From assembly GCA_030737835.1 (NCBI GenBank), contig CM060853.1:7320133-7384132 (forward strand): 64,000 nucleotides of DNA. Direction: 5' to 3'. Source of the stretch: Acorus gramineus. Its lineage: Eukaryota > Streptophyta > Magnoliopsida > Acorales > Acoraceae. The notes below the pieces were generated by a model. It had not been told where the DNA came from and searched no databases. It saw only the letters and a program-made list of their open reading frames with translations. The translations under genes were made by a program, and so were the position numbers. Positions 38,901 to 53,900 of the stretch are shown here, piece after piece; within the stretch, counting starts at the first letter, position 1, and each line of letters begins with the position of its first letter.

Positions 38901-41900
38901 GAACAAACTTGTACACTCCAAGAAAGGGACTCCCTTTTGGGAAAATAATACGTCATATAACACTCCAGAAAATTTACTCCAGAAAGGTACCCCATTCGCT
39001 AGCACTTCTTGTTGATGTTCTACTCCTTCCCTTTGAATGGGGGTTCTGAGAAAAGATGTGTGTTGGACTCCGAAAGGAAGTGTCCAGGATTCCAATTGCT
39101 TCATTCTTTTCCATTGGAAATGGAACTCTGGGAAGAAGTACTCCAAAGTCCAAGCATTGCACTCTTGCTCACCTCACTTCTGAAGAGGTTCACAAATTGT
39201 CACAAGGCACACATGTTATCAATAACCAGTCAACGTCACTGTCCTCCTAAACACGCACAAGACCATTTGTCTTTTTGGTCAATGTATCCAATCTCATCAT
39301 CCAAGGAGATTTAACTGTTTTGGAGTTTATAAAAGGCATGAAGGAGTTTGGGTTCAGTGGGTCGAATAGAAAGATTGAATTTGAGTTTGGGTAAAGCAAT
39401 GTAAAACTCTCAACTTTATATGGATAGTTTTGGCAAGTAGTTTTGGGAAGATGATGAAGTGTTTGCTTTTGTTGGTTAAAAAGACCTTGATATGTGTTTT
39501 TATAACAAAATTGAGTTCTATTTTTCGTGTTTTATTTTTTGGTTTTGAATTGCTATAAAATTTAAAAAGAAAGGGTACACATGAGGAGTGTAGTTATATG
39601 CATAATGATACAAAGAATGCATTTGTTATTTTGAATGTTTTATAGTTATTTGACATATTGGAGTGAACATTTTAGCTCAATTGAGCCAAATTGTTTCTTT
39701 TTTTTTCTCTTGATTTGTATTTTGTTAATTTCCTTATATTTAGCTGAATTTCCTTGAAAATTTCTTACATGTTTACTTCTGGGTTTCAGGAATATTACTT
39801 TGTGCTAAAACAAAGCTTGCCAAATCTTTTCTGTCTGCGTATTTTGCTCATGGTACTTTAACTATTAAAGATAGCAGGTAATACTTTAATGATTTTTTAG
39901 CAATTGTATTAGTGTAATAGTTGAACCATTGTAGACTTAGCAGATACATTTGTAGCCTTCCATTGTAAGACAAACAACTTTTCCCTAATATATATAATGC
40001 AACATTATAGATATATAATGCAACTTTTCCCTAATACACACACACACACACACACACAGAAATGCTCTCCGACAGACGCCCGCAAAATGCACTTTTTGCG
40101 GATGCCCCAGTGTATGCGTCGATAGGAGACGCATCTACAACCTTAAAGAGGTATATGCGTCGATAAAGAGAGCATACTTCATTGAAGATTACATATCTCG
40201 TTGATGGTATTACATGATAAAAAGAGAAAATAAAAAATCACATAATCAGTGTGCCTTACACACATACATCATTTATGTGTTTTTTTTTTTTATCATGTAA
40301 TACATTCACTTATGTATATGCTTTCTTTATCAATGCATATACCTCTTTAAGGATGTATATGCATCTACCCGGCGTCCGCAAAAACTGAATTTTGTGGACG
40401 TCCGCTTAAGAGAATTTTCATATATGTATATATAAAACAACATTATTAAGCATATCTGGACCAGATAGTGGATGGATTCATTTTTTCATTCATTGCCTTG
40501 TGCTTTTACCCTTTAGGGTTAGCATAATTGAACATGACCATGACCTTCAAAAAGGGTTTTCTCTGACCGAAGACCTTGAATTAGGGTTGTCTCTAATTGA
40601 TGACCTTGAAGCATGGTTGTCTCTTTAACTCTTAGTGAAGACCTTGAAGTATGGTCATCCCTTTTGATGGGTCATAGAAGAGAACCAGCAATAAAGACCA
40701 GGGGACTGTTTGATCTTGAGGTAATCCTTCAGTAGGGATGGCTTGTAGAGCAATCTATCAGTAGGGACGGCTACCAGCACAACCTGTCAGTTGTGTAGAG
40801 ACAAATAAACAGTGGAGCCTTCGGTTTTGCTCAACCGGATTTCAAATTTGAAGTTTATCAAATTTGGCAAGTTCTTTACGCCGAGAAGATCACAGGAGGA
40901 CTCAAACCGATGGTTGAGAATAGTAATCGATTAACCATCGATGGAAGACTTCAAGAAGACTTTGACAAAGACCTCTGTTAAAGACGCATGAGACTGATGG
41001 AGCTAATAATCCATCAATTTTGAGAGATACAAGACCATCCGTTGGTTTGGTCAATGTAGCCATTCTCAACCATTGATGGTGATTCGTGATTCTAACCACT
41101 TCAGTGGCCTATAAAAGGCCTCATGATGTTGAAGTTTAGCAGAGTATGGTTGTATATTTGTATTGAGGTTTGGAGAAGCTTTGTAAAGCGCCCGGTTTAT
41201 GTAGTTGTTTGAACTTCAATGTAAGTTTTAGTGTTCCCTTTTGTTTCATTGAGTGCCTTTACTTCCCATCACTTTCCTGCTTGTATCATTTGGTATCAAA
41301 TCCCGTGTTCTGATTCTTATGCAAGTTGCTACCAAAATGCCATCTAGCATGCCCAGGCTGGTTGCAAACGAAGGGTTTTGATTTTTGTGATTCTGTTATG
41401 GTTCTCTCTCTTAAGAGAAGACATTTTTATCACTCAACGAAAGTGGAGAAGTTGGCTCATGAAGTGGCCTCGTCTGACAGATAAATCGTCAATGACTTGA
41501 AAACAGAGAGGGGGTAGATGTCTTTAATTCAAGGACTGATGTGGGACTACTTTGAGGCTTGAAGACACAATAGCGGTTAGATGTCCTCAATTCAAGGACT
41601 CATCCTAGGACTACTTTGAGATCCATCATAACTGTATCACGTTATAGTCGATCAGAAGAATAGTAGATGAATGCTGTCTCTCATATTTAGAATATTCAGA
41701 AGAATCCACATTTGAAGAAGCTTTTGTGGAAGATCTTGCCATTGACAATTACGGTTCAAAACCCATTGATGGAGATGGGAAATATTTCAACACCAGCTAT
41801 TCGGTCACATCAACATTGGAGTCGTCATGATTTGCATATGACGAAGCAGACATGTTTGATCCTGGCGGATAATTGTCTGATTTCGAGAATGAACTCTCTC

Positions 41901-44900
41901 TAGCTTGGAGAGATTGATACAAGAGAACCGACAATAATGACACGAGTAATAGATCCTGAGATGTACCTTCAGTAAGGACAATTGACAAAACATCCATCAA
42001 TAGGGATGGTTGACAACTCAATTTGTCATTTTTGGAGGGACGGATAAACCATGGAGCCGTCACTTTTGCCGAGCCGAATTTCAAATTTGAAGTTTGTCAA
42101 ATATTTGATGAGATTATGCTGAGAAGACAACAAGAAGACTCAATCAAATGGCTAAGAACAGTAACCATAGATCGAAGGAGGCGAGAAGATTTTGGAGAAG
42201 GCCTGATCAAGGTAGTGGGGACGGCTAGGATTCCCCATCCGTCAATATTGATGGATACCTACACCATTTGTCAATTTGGTCAATATGACTATGCTCATCC
42301 ACCAAGGGAACTTGGCATTTCAATAATTTTTTAGCCTATAAAAGGTTTCATAGTGTTCGGGTTTATAGTTCAGTTTTGAGATATTTGTATTTTGTTTGGT
42401 AAAGCTTTGTGAATCTCCCAATTTATGTAGTTTGAAGTTCAATATTGGTCGCCTGTACTTCCACCACTCTTGTGGTCTGCAACATATTTACACCCAATTT
42501 CTTTCAACCCGTTTTCTAGGTTTTGGGGAGTAAAAGAAACAGACCCTTGTCGGCAAGGGTCAACACAGACGTGCTACCTATTTGTTTATGTTCCTTTTGG
42601 GTCTGGGTGAATTGATGGCAGCAATAATTGATCGATTTTATTCCTTGATCCATTTTTGGAAAAAATATATAGGTCATTGTGTATTAAATCAATCCTGTTC
42701 CTTCGTATAATCATTTAATTAGTAAATAGTAGGTTCATGAGCTTCACTGAAAGAAAGTAGACAGATTTTGGAGTCAAATTGTGTCTGGACTTGGAAAACA
42801 AAATTGGCTTCAAATCTGTTCCACATCCTTTATCCATTGGAAATATCTCCTCGCTTTATTTTCCTCTAATATTTACTTTCAATCATTTGCTATAAAAATC
42901 ACTTCTCTCAAAGGTTCATGTTTTTCTGCAACACTATATTTTGAGCCGAAAAACCAATATTAACTTTATAAGCAAATCTTTGAGAAGTCATTTAGGTAAA
43001 CTATTCAAAGCTGTGGTTAAATTGGAAACTTGCACACAAAATTTTGGGTGAACCAGAATTGATTGTGAATCTGTTGGCATACTTGTACCAATTTTTTCTT
43101 GCGTCTCACCTTATTTTTGGCTTTTTTGTTTAACTTTATCGTATAAGGAAGTCCATATTATTGTCATGACCCTTTAGAAGGTGTTTTCCTAAATCTATAA
43201 TTTAACATTACCAATTTTCCCCATGTCCCTGCTCACCACTCTTCTCCCAGCAACAACAACACACACACACATTGAATTTAGCATCTAGTATTAAGTATTT
43301 GTTCGAGTCCTACATCGGTCAAATCATAGAAGTGGTTGAGGTGACACCATGACACCACTATGTGACCACAGCTAATGTAAGAGTGCACTTGTGAGGCTCA
43401 TGGCCTAAGAGCTTGCCTATCTATGACATACTGACATCTACCCAAGTTTATATATATTCAAATTGTTTTACTTACCAGGATCTTGAAAAGAAGAAATATC
43501 TTACACACTACTAATTTTTTTTAGCGAAATAGTGTTTTTTTTATATATATATTATTAGTATTAGCGAAATAGTTGCAAATAAATGAAAATCAAAATTAAT
43601 AACCATAGTGAGGACCTACATGGTTCTGAATGCATGTGCATTGAATGTGTTTGTACACCTACTCTGAACATGGAAACTCACTTGAATCCTTGAGTCTCTT
43701 GTACCCTTGTAGATAAGGGCAATGAGTCTTTTGGGTGCTTCAAATCATATTGAAATCAATATTTGTTTTTTATAAATGCTATATTTATAGATAGGAATTA
43801 CCCAATCGACATTAGTTTCTTCCCTTGAAACCATAGTGATTCTTAATGTTATTTATTTATTTATTAAATGGTTGGCATTCGGCCTAAATTTTGTAAAATT
43901 GAGGGAATGCCGTACAAGAGAAAAGTAGAAGGGAGGATCAAAATGGAACGGGGTCAAGGTAGAATAGGAGTCTACATCAACCCCCTACTCCGAAGAATTA
44001 TAGGCGACTTATGAAAGTTTGACACCAATCAAATGATTTCTATAATGTCATTTTATATAATATATATTTATTCTCTGTTAGTTTAATAGTGACTCTCTGG
44101 GTGCAAGACGTGCAAGAGTCCAAAATATTGTCTTTACTCGAGGCCATTGATTTCTTCCTTCTTTTTTTTTATATCAACGGTAGGCTTTAGCCCTTTAATA
44201 TATTAAAGAGAAAGCCCAATGGGAATTACAAACAAAGAAATTACGCTGCAAAGACCATCACCCTACGCAGAGAAGGCCTCTACACAAGACATGATCATCT
44301 TCACAAGAACAAAACATCAATAACCACAAATTACTCCTGCACATCGAACACCCCATCAGACACACTGAACTAGCACCAACACAGAATTCACCCCAGTCCG
44401 AAACCAATCTAATCACTGAGTTGAGGCCATTGATTTCTGCCCAAAGATTTATTGCAGCCAACCATTTAATAGACTTTTAAATTGTAACGACAGAGAAAAA
44501 AACCATACTGCTATGCGCTGTCTTTTGGGCAATTACTATTTTCTCCCTGCATAGCTAAAACTTTACCCAAAAAAAAAAAAAACCTGTAAAATGTACCCAA
44601 AAAGACCCATGCAAAAACTACTAATTGCAAAAGAATGTATCAATGTGCAGTCCCCAATAACCCTTGATTTCTATATCTTTTGTCCATATTTTGCAAACAC
44701 TAATGCTAACATATACTATCTCATCAGCTTTAGAATATTAATTTTCTTAACTAGCCAATGGAGTGTTTAAATTTTTATTGGACCAGATGGGTTCCAAATT
44801 TTTGTTTGATTCAGATATCATTACTGAGCTTTTTCCTCCTTGTTTTCATTTCTGCTGTGATTATATGATATGCCACCAGCCTCTCAATTATTTGATTTCT

Positions 44901-47900
44901 TCGTGAAGTCAAATGTCTGCCTCTGCATGTTCTAAGTTTTGTTTCTACAAAAGAATACCTGAAGCATTGATATTTTGGCCAGAGTTTCACTTAGTCAAAA
45001 TTTGAGTTATGCTTCTTTTAAACCTTATTACTTTGGTTATAAATATATGGCTATATTTCTGCAGGGAAGGGAAAATGGAGTCTGGTAAAACAAGAAGAAT
45101 TTGTAAAGTTTATAGAACATTGGTCACGGGGTTAGTAGATAAGGATGAGGTAAACCCATGTTAGAGTAAGTGTTAATTCTTATTTTGATATCTTAAGTAA
45201 TAGTTTTTTAAAAAATTTCATTCTCTTTAAATTTCTTTATAAATGATGTTTTACTTGAATGTGTTATGATATATTGTATGGTCTTGTCTTCTTTCCAAGT
45301 TGACACTATTGTTTTGGGACAAATAGTATGTTGATAATGATGCAGCTTGTTTAGCATCTGAGGTGTGCAACTATTGTGAATGTAAAGGACTGAAGTTCTT
45401 TTGCTTTAAATATAAACAATTTCTGTTATTTGTTGTTTAAATGCTATAATGTTTGACAAGCTTCCATCCGGATTCAACCTTTGTAGTTTCTATTTTTTGT
45501 TCTCTATTACCATGTTGATGACTATGTTATGCTCCATGAGATGGAGTATTTTGATGCTTTAGTGTATACTACGTTTAACCCCACAAGCAATTTTTTTTTT
45601 GTGTAAAACATTGCTTTCTTCTCCCTTTGTATATGTATACTAAAACATCCAGATGTCTTTTTATATATTTGTTGAAGCTCACAATCTTTTGGTAATAAAA
45701 GATCAATTGCAGTACTCAAGACATTGTTTTACATTTTTCTTTCATCAGTACATACATTGTGTGATGAGAACAATTGATGGGTGCTCTTTAGCTTTCTTGC
45801 ACAGCTGGAAGATTGCATGTCTCCTCTATTTTTAAAGAAACCATAAAATGATTAGTCCACTAAATAGAATAGAATAGAATAGGTAGTGATCTAAATAGTG
45901 GGATTAAGCAGGGATAAAGCATGAGCTCCACCCTTATCACAGCCGGACCCTGGTCCAAAACCACCCACTGCTCCCTTCCCACTCTTGCTTCCGCTCCCAC
46001 TTGAGAATTGTATTTTTTAAAAGAGTACAACCTATTGTTTAGGTCATCCATGAAATCGACATATTGTCACTTGCCGATCCTGTAACATTGAGATTTTATA
46101 TAGAGATTTATTTCTTGATGAGAATGAAAAAATCGTCATATTTTTTTGACAAACTTCCATGCCATCCATTGCCAATTGGTAATGCACAAATGAAGCACAC
46201 TAGACGTTAATTCACAGTTCCTCCAGAAGATCGTGGCCAGACGACTCCGCAATCGTGGTGCCTATGCCACTGTCTCTCTTAACAGCCACATTGCAGGCTG
46301 TCACTTGATGGTCTGGACTAGATGACCATCTCTTTTGCTATTGCCGTCTGTTGCTCTCTCTTTTAGGCATGTGCTGACCTTGTGCCCATACTCTTGGTTC
46401 TCGTTAGAGACGGGAGCAGGGTCTTGATCTGCATCAACTTGAATATTTATGTTGCGCTTCCTTGTTACGAGGTTATCTTTTAGTTATTTCTAGTCACCAT
46501 GACTAACAATGCAATATTTGTATCCGGGGATTCCAATGAAATCCTACAATTGTACTTGATAATTGTGATTTGAGTATGAAACTACATTGTGGATTCATGT
46601 CCCTGCTCATCTGCATTTTCTTGATAATGGGTCAGATTAATCATGCGTCACATCGTCCTTTGCTTTAAACTTCTTTGTAAAATTGGAATGTTTGGTTACC
46701 ATGGATGTTACATAATGTTATGTTAGATGTTCTTGTTTTTAATTTAAAGAATTTACGTGCTGCAGATGGAAGTGAAGCAACCAATTGGACTCATGCCATA
46801 TCCTGGGGTTGCTAAGGGGCTTTACGTCGCATCTTCATCAGGTTCATTTACTATCTAATTATCTTCTGTCTTCATCCGTATTTTTTCCACCTTTTTCATA
46901 ATTTAATAGTGCTCCATTAGTTTTGATAACTGACATGGAAATATGCAACTATAGTAATTAGACTTCATCAATATATATAACATTCTTACATGTCATTTAT
47001 TGTTGTTTTCCTTAACCAATATGCTCTCATTGTTGTCATGCATCATTCCTTCTTTTTTTTCTTCTTTTTTTTCATTTGTTTTAGGCAAACCAGCTTTAAG
47101 CAAGGTTAGAGTCCTTGAAAGAGATGAAACCTTGAATCACACATTGGTCCAGGTAATTCCTGTTGATATATATTTTATGTGCAAGTGATATGTGCACTTC
47201 AAATCATGACTATGCAATGCAGCTTTTAATTTGGAAAAATTGAACGTTTTTAGTAAATGTTCATTTTATCATTGATGGGAAAATATGATCACTAAAGCGC
47301 ATTTCTAGTATTATTTAATTCATTATATAACTTTAAGGTCGAGTGAGATATTATTATAAAATAAGTAGGGAGAGGGTGACAACATTCATGATGTCCTCAT
47401 AGTTTATTTTCTTATATTACATCTTGTATCTTAGGAGTTACCAATTACAATAAAATTGTGACACTATCCCTTCTGAAAGTAAAATTTCTACTAAATGGTT
47501 GTGATCAACATTATGAATTCTACCGCAATCTTGGGTCATTTTATCTTTTGTTTTTGTAATGAGGTTATATAATTTCTTTTTAATAATTTGGTGTGAATAT
47601 GTAACGGTCGTGACAGCTTTATGTATCTAATAATATTTAATGGAACCCAAATTTGAGTTAAGCATTTTTATGTATTTGTGAACATCTCAAATAAACTATA
47701 TGGCTGGAGTGGGGCTTGGACCTAGCCTAATCACTGGCAATAGAATTTGCAATCATGAGATCTTGGATTTGAGTCTGAGAGCTTACCTGAAAAAAGCTAT
47801 ATGATTGGGGCATATGAAATTTAGAAGGTTTAACTTGAATTTTTATGAAATTTTACTATTATATGGCATCATGATGGGGAGCTTTTTGTACGGCTTCTTT

Positions 47901-50900
47901 TGGTTGATAGCGGTGGTTAAGTGTTTCGGGGTACACAAACCATCAATACTGGTGGTTGTGGATCCCATCTTGCCATGGCTGAAATCTTTGAGGTAATGCT
48001 CGAAGAAGTCCATAGGATGCTAGCTCCTCCACGCTCATTTACTGTAGTTTTAGTACATCCCAACTAAGTTAACAGTTAACACCTACTAGATCTATGACAC
48101 TCGCAACTCACCTTCTTAAAAATATAACAATGAGGAGATTTAAATGTTAGTCTCCTTGATTAATCATCTATGGTGAATCTTTTTGTATAATTCACATCAA
48201 GTTCATCTATAAATTCTTGTTCTCTTTCATCAGCATCACTCCAATTCTTTGCCCACATAAGAACTTCTAGTGAAGGTGCTCCCAGCTTTGTCCTCTTATC
48301 GAACACTGGAGGAGTTAGTAAATATCTTGCCATTATAGAAAGCACAAAGAATATCATTTCATGTGCTTTCCACCATTGCAAGAGGTAAAATTTTTCCCTC
48401 TTTTTCGGTTAAAAGAGATTTCCAATCATTTTCTAAATATTTAAAAAGTTCATTAAGATGAGAACCACCCTACTAGATTAATGAGAATTGTGTGAACCGT
48501 GTTTAAGAAAATCAAATAAATAATCTTTTTTCTTACCTTTGCCTAGTAAACTAACAGATGAAGAGGAGGATTGTCTACTTTTATATTTTCATATTTATAT
48601 TCATATTTTTTATACATTTCATTTAAAGTTAATTCTACAGCTTCACCCGTTATAATCATTGGAAATTTAACATCATCACATATTTTTTTAATTATAGTTT
48701 TAACAATATCTAATTTAATTGTAATATCCATTACAACAGCTAAACAAAAAAAAAACATAGGTTGTTTCTATCCTAATGACACCTGGAGGTTTACTATTAT
48801 TCCAGATCTGGGGAGCCTGCCATCAACACTAACAGTTTGTTGTTTCATTTGTTTCGCCTAAATCTGATGATGGAGTGAGGACCCTATACAGTCCGCTTGT
48901 TAGTTTTGTGTTGCTAAGTGTGATGATTGCTGATCTTGGGGAATCACTATCTGAGCTGACATCCAATCACAGATTCTGAAGGGCTGCCAGCAATTTTAAT
49001 ATAAAAGTGCATGGTTATGGCATGATGGCTGGGCTGACGGTCAAATTTTGGTCAATGTTCAATTTTGTTAAAAATAATTGATCACTTCTGCTATTAATGT
49101 ATTGCCCTTCATTTTTTTCAAAATCATTGATGAAAATTGCAGATGAATGGTTAATATATATATATATATTTGTTCTGTGGTTGTTGTAGATCAGTTATTT
49201 CTGAATTAGCTAATGTATATATGCTTCAATATGACATTAAAAATTTAAATTCATTCATTGAAAAGATTCACAGTTCAATTGAGAGAATCTGGTCTTCTTG
49301 TCTTGCTGCTTATGAACTCTGATAGTCTATCAAACTGTCTATTTGCTTTTACTACAAGTGAAACATTCAGTGGTCTATTTTTCCATTATTAAGTTGTATG
49401 TTCAGATGCAACATCACCTATTAACAAATCAACTGAATAGTTTTTACTGCTTGCCAAGGATGATGTGATTCATAATAGCTGATCAATGATCATCATGATC
49501 AATACTATGGGCTATCAGTTACTGACTTCTTCACTGAATGTGTTCTTTGTTCATAGGTGTTAAAGGATGGTGGTATAAATAACATTTCAATGGACAAAAT
49601 TAATTACTGTATTAGTGTTCTATACTATTTCTTGATGCTCTGCCCCCTCTGTTCTCACATTCTAGACATTTTACTGTATATTGACATGTTGAACAAATAA
49701 ACAGTATAATGAATTTTTATGGACTGCTACGTTGGAATTGAGCCTTTATTTATGAGCAGGTTGAGATCCAATCAGGAAGGCCGCATCAAATTCGGATTCA
49801 TCTTTCATTTATTGGCCATCCATTACTAGGTAAATTTCATGTCTTCTACAGTCACATATGTTAGAACACTTTGTATTGGCCTTTTTTCCAAAATAATCAT
49901 CCCTTAATACCTAATTATCAAACTAATCACTGGTTCAAACAATTAAAAAAATAGTCACTTGATCGGGTCAAACCAGCCACGTTAATATGCCAGCTAAAAA
50001 CACCAATGGAGGGGGCGTTTTGAGACTTAGTGATTTTTTTTCTCAGCACGCCAACATAGTTGGCATTATATATTGGCCGACAATAAAACGCCAACATTGT
50101 TGCATTTTGTTTATTCCTGTTATACAACGCCAACGAAATTAGCATTTTATTTTTATGTAAAATGAATTTTTTTTAAACAATGGGAGTTTATCTTAAATTT
50201 AAATTCAACTACTTTTAAAATCTTATTAAATTTAATTCCCAACCAATCTAATTTTTTAATTCAAATTCACACTCAAATAAAATCATAAATTTTATGTTTT
50301 ACATTGAATTACGACGTTAATTAGTTGGAGAGAGATTTCCCTTATCTTAAATTTAAATTTTAAATCTTTCTCAATTTTTTATTATCTACAATTTGTATAT
50401 GTAATCAGATCATAAAATCCTTACCCAAAAATTTGTTGCTTTTATAAATCAGATTAAGATTCATTTTTATCTTAAATTTAAATTTTTTTAATTTTGAAGA
50501 TTATAGATAGACAACTACATATCTAAATACTTATGTATATACATACACGTTGGAGAATTATATAGAGAATTGTTTTTAATTTTCGGGTAAAATTATCCCT
50601 ATAAAATTGGAAACAAGTTGGACCATAAAAAATATTATTTTCCAAAATAAATAATTTCATAATAAATTGTAAATCTCAAAAATCTCTAAAAAATCTCTCC
50701 AACTAATTAACATCTTAATCCAATTTAAAACTTAAAATTTATGAATTTATGTAAGTATGAATTTGAATTCACAAATTAAATTGGTGGGAATTAAATTAAA
50801 TAAGATTTTAAAAGGAGTTAAAATTTAAATTTAAGATAGGCTCCCATTGTTTTAAAAAATAATTCATTTTACATAAAAAAATAAAATGCCAATTTCATTG

Positions 50901-53900
50901 GCTTTATAAAACAGGAATAAACAAAATGCAAAACAAGGTCGGCGTTTTATTGTTGGCCAATATATAATGCCAACAACATTGGTGTGTTAAATGGAAAAAA
51001 TGAAAAGAAAAGCGACACGGTCTCAAATCGCCACATCCATTGGCGTTTTTACCAGGCATAGTAACAAATAAAAATACAACCGCTGACGTAGCTGCTTTGA
51101 CCCGGTTAGGTGACTAGTTTGTTATTGTTTGAAATTTGTGATTAGTTTGGTAATTATTTTGGGGAAAAAGTTGATTATTTTGGGAAAAAGGCCCTTTGTA
51201 TTGATGTAGACCTAGAGGGGAGGTGAATAAGTCTGATTGTGATTTTTCTGTCCTATTTGAAATCAATTTCAATTTCAAATCTTAAATAATTATATTCTTA
51301 GGATCTAACATACAAGCTTGAAAATCATATGCATATTCAAAACTACATGCCATTTGAGCCAACACAAACATTTGATTTCACATATGCCGAGCATATGTGA
51401 TCAATATGTGGTAGGTGCAGTCAAGTGCACGCACATGCCGCATATACAACATGTGCGGCGTACATGAAGCACACTTTTTTTACTGTCCAATTTCAAATCA
51501 TACTATCATAATAAGTGCCGTTCGAATAAGGTTCGAACAGTAGTTCAAACATCCAAAAAATGAGAACTTTGGGAACGAATGTCGTTCGAACAACAGTTTT
51601 AAAAAATAAAATAATGATCGCTCGAATGGCTCAGTATATGTGGCAACATATACCTTTAGGACTCCAATCGCTCGTGCGGACTGCATTCACTGGAGATTCA
51701 TGGGCGGACCTGGGTCATCCCACTTCACCTTGTTAAGTCCAATAATGAACTGGTCGAAGGTTAGGGTTACATGAGCATGCACCTTACACCAAGCCTCCTG
51801 AGAAATCCACTAGTGTATTGTTGTCCCTTGGACTTCGGACTGCATAGACTTCCGCTCCTCAGCTTGGGAATTACCAGGAGTCAGGTTCATTGTGCATCCA
51901 TTCACTGGTGGCCCATCTATGGACCTTGGTCATCCCACTTCACTTCATGAAGTCCAATAGTGAACTTGCCGAGGGTCAAAGGCTCCATGAGTTCACATCG
52001 TACATCGAATCTCCTTGGGAACCCCCTTTCTAAACACTGTTTTTAGATTCATATTGTACACTTGTTGTGATTGTTTTTTATTCATGTTGCATCCTATATT
52101 TCATATGAATATCCACAAACTCATAGTTATTTTCTCCGGATGCTTTGGCATAGATTCAGCATTGATATATTTGTTGAAAAGTAATTATTTGTCCATGGAA
52201 TGATGTCTTCCAGTGTACAATATTCATGTACTATCTGTTTAGCTGGTTTGATTGCATTGTCATAAGGATTATTGCTCATCACTTGATGGATGTAATAATG
52301 GTCTAGTCTATGTGGGATTCCTGGTTGCTGTTTATTGAGTTCCATGATCATGTTTATTTTATTTTCAATAGCATATTCTGACTTTTTTCTTTATAGGGGA
52401 CCCTCTATATGTTGATGGTGGGCAGCCTAAGTATTTCGGTATTCAACAAACTGATGGAGATTTTGCAGAGGATGGGTAGGGACATATTAATGCATGGATG
52501 TGCTTAGTAAATCTGAACTCGTTATATTACAGAACAGGAGCCCACATCACAGTTATCAACATATTCAATATCTTGAATGACATACATACATCACATTTCA
52601 AAACAGTTATGTGGTGCATATATAAACTAGCATATGGCATTGTTAATGCTGATATCTATATCATGAACATATCCATCTTATATCTTGCAAGCATATTCGT
52701 TTATTATGCAAATTCTTAAGAATGACCTGTCCATTTGATTTGGAATTTGAGTCCAGATTTGGTCCAATTCCTTGTAATGGTGGCACATAGGTTGAAAGGT
52801 TATCTGTTCAAAATCATAAATGCAAGAATTATATGTCATGGTTAGTAAAAACAGATATGATCCTGGTTTCTTTGAAAAGTTAAGAAACAAAATATTAAAG
52901 AGGAGAAAGCTTGGACAAGAAAAACAATAATAAGAATGTCCTTTAAGAGGACGCCAAACTCTTCCTTCAGTTGAAAGAGTGGTTGATCCTGTTTTTAGTG
53001 TTTATCAGCTTAAGCTTGTGAGTCCTTGTTTCAGTTGTTCTGTGGACTGCATGTTTTGGGCATAATCTTATGTCTATATAGCAGCATAATCAGACGTGAA
53101 GCATAATAAAAGAACATCATCATAGTTAATAATTACATGAACATGAGACTTTTTCTATAATAATTACTAATCAACTATAAGCACTATCTAATAGTTCATC
53201 AACATCTATTTCCATCTTATGTTGTATTTCTTCTACTTTCTTGTTCTATGTCATTGTCATTGTCATAGTCATGAAACTTGCAAGCTCTAGTGGATTTTGT
53301 AAAGAGGTTCATATCTGTTTTGGTGCTATATGCAATTTGTCAAACACTGGAATATCAAATCTGATACAGTTTTGTAACCCATGGCAAGACATTTTCAAGT
53401 TCCTGCCCTCCACCCACTACTTTATGTCTTTCTCCTTCTCTATGATGAACAAAGTAAATGGTATAGGTGCATTACACATCCAACCAGACTGATGGTGATC
53501 TTGCTTCTCGTCTCATTCAATTGTGTATTTGAGCATGCTAGCTGGTAAAGACTAACAACCTCCAAAATGGCGTATTTGATGCAAATCCCACCCCTGACGA
53601 TATCCAAGTTGGAATGGAAATTTGAAGGGGAAATAAATAAATAAATGAATAAATAATCAAAACTAGCCTGGCATAGGCAAAAAGAAGGTCAACCCCAGCT
53701 CAACTTGATCTTTAAAGGGGTAGCCAAACCAACTTAATCAAACCTAACTAACTCAATCCACAGGCCAGTCTTGAACTTGCTTAGGTTGATTTCTTTTGCC
53801 TCAGGCTATGTTAAGTTGGACTGAGCTGGTTTGGGTTAGATGTTATTACATAACTGGGAAGGACATTGTGATCTTGGGTTACTTCATATAATTTTTTTAA

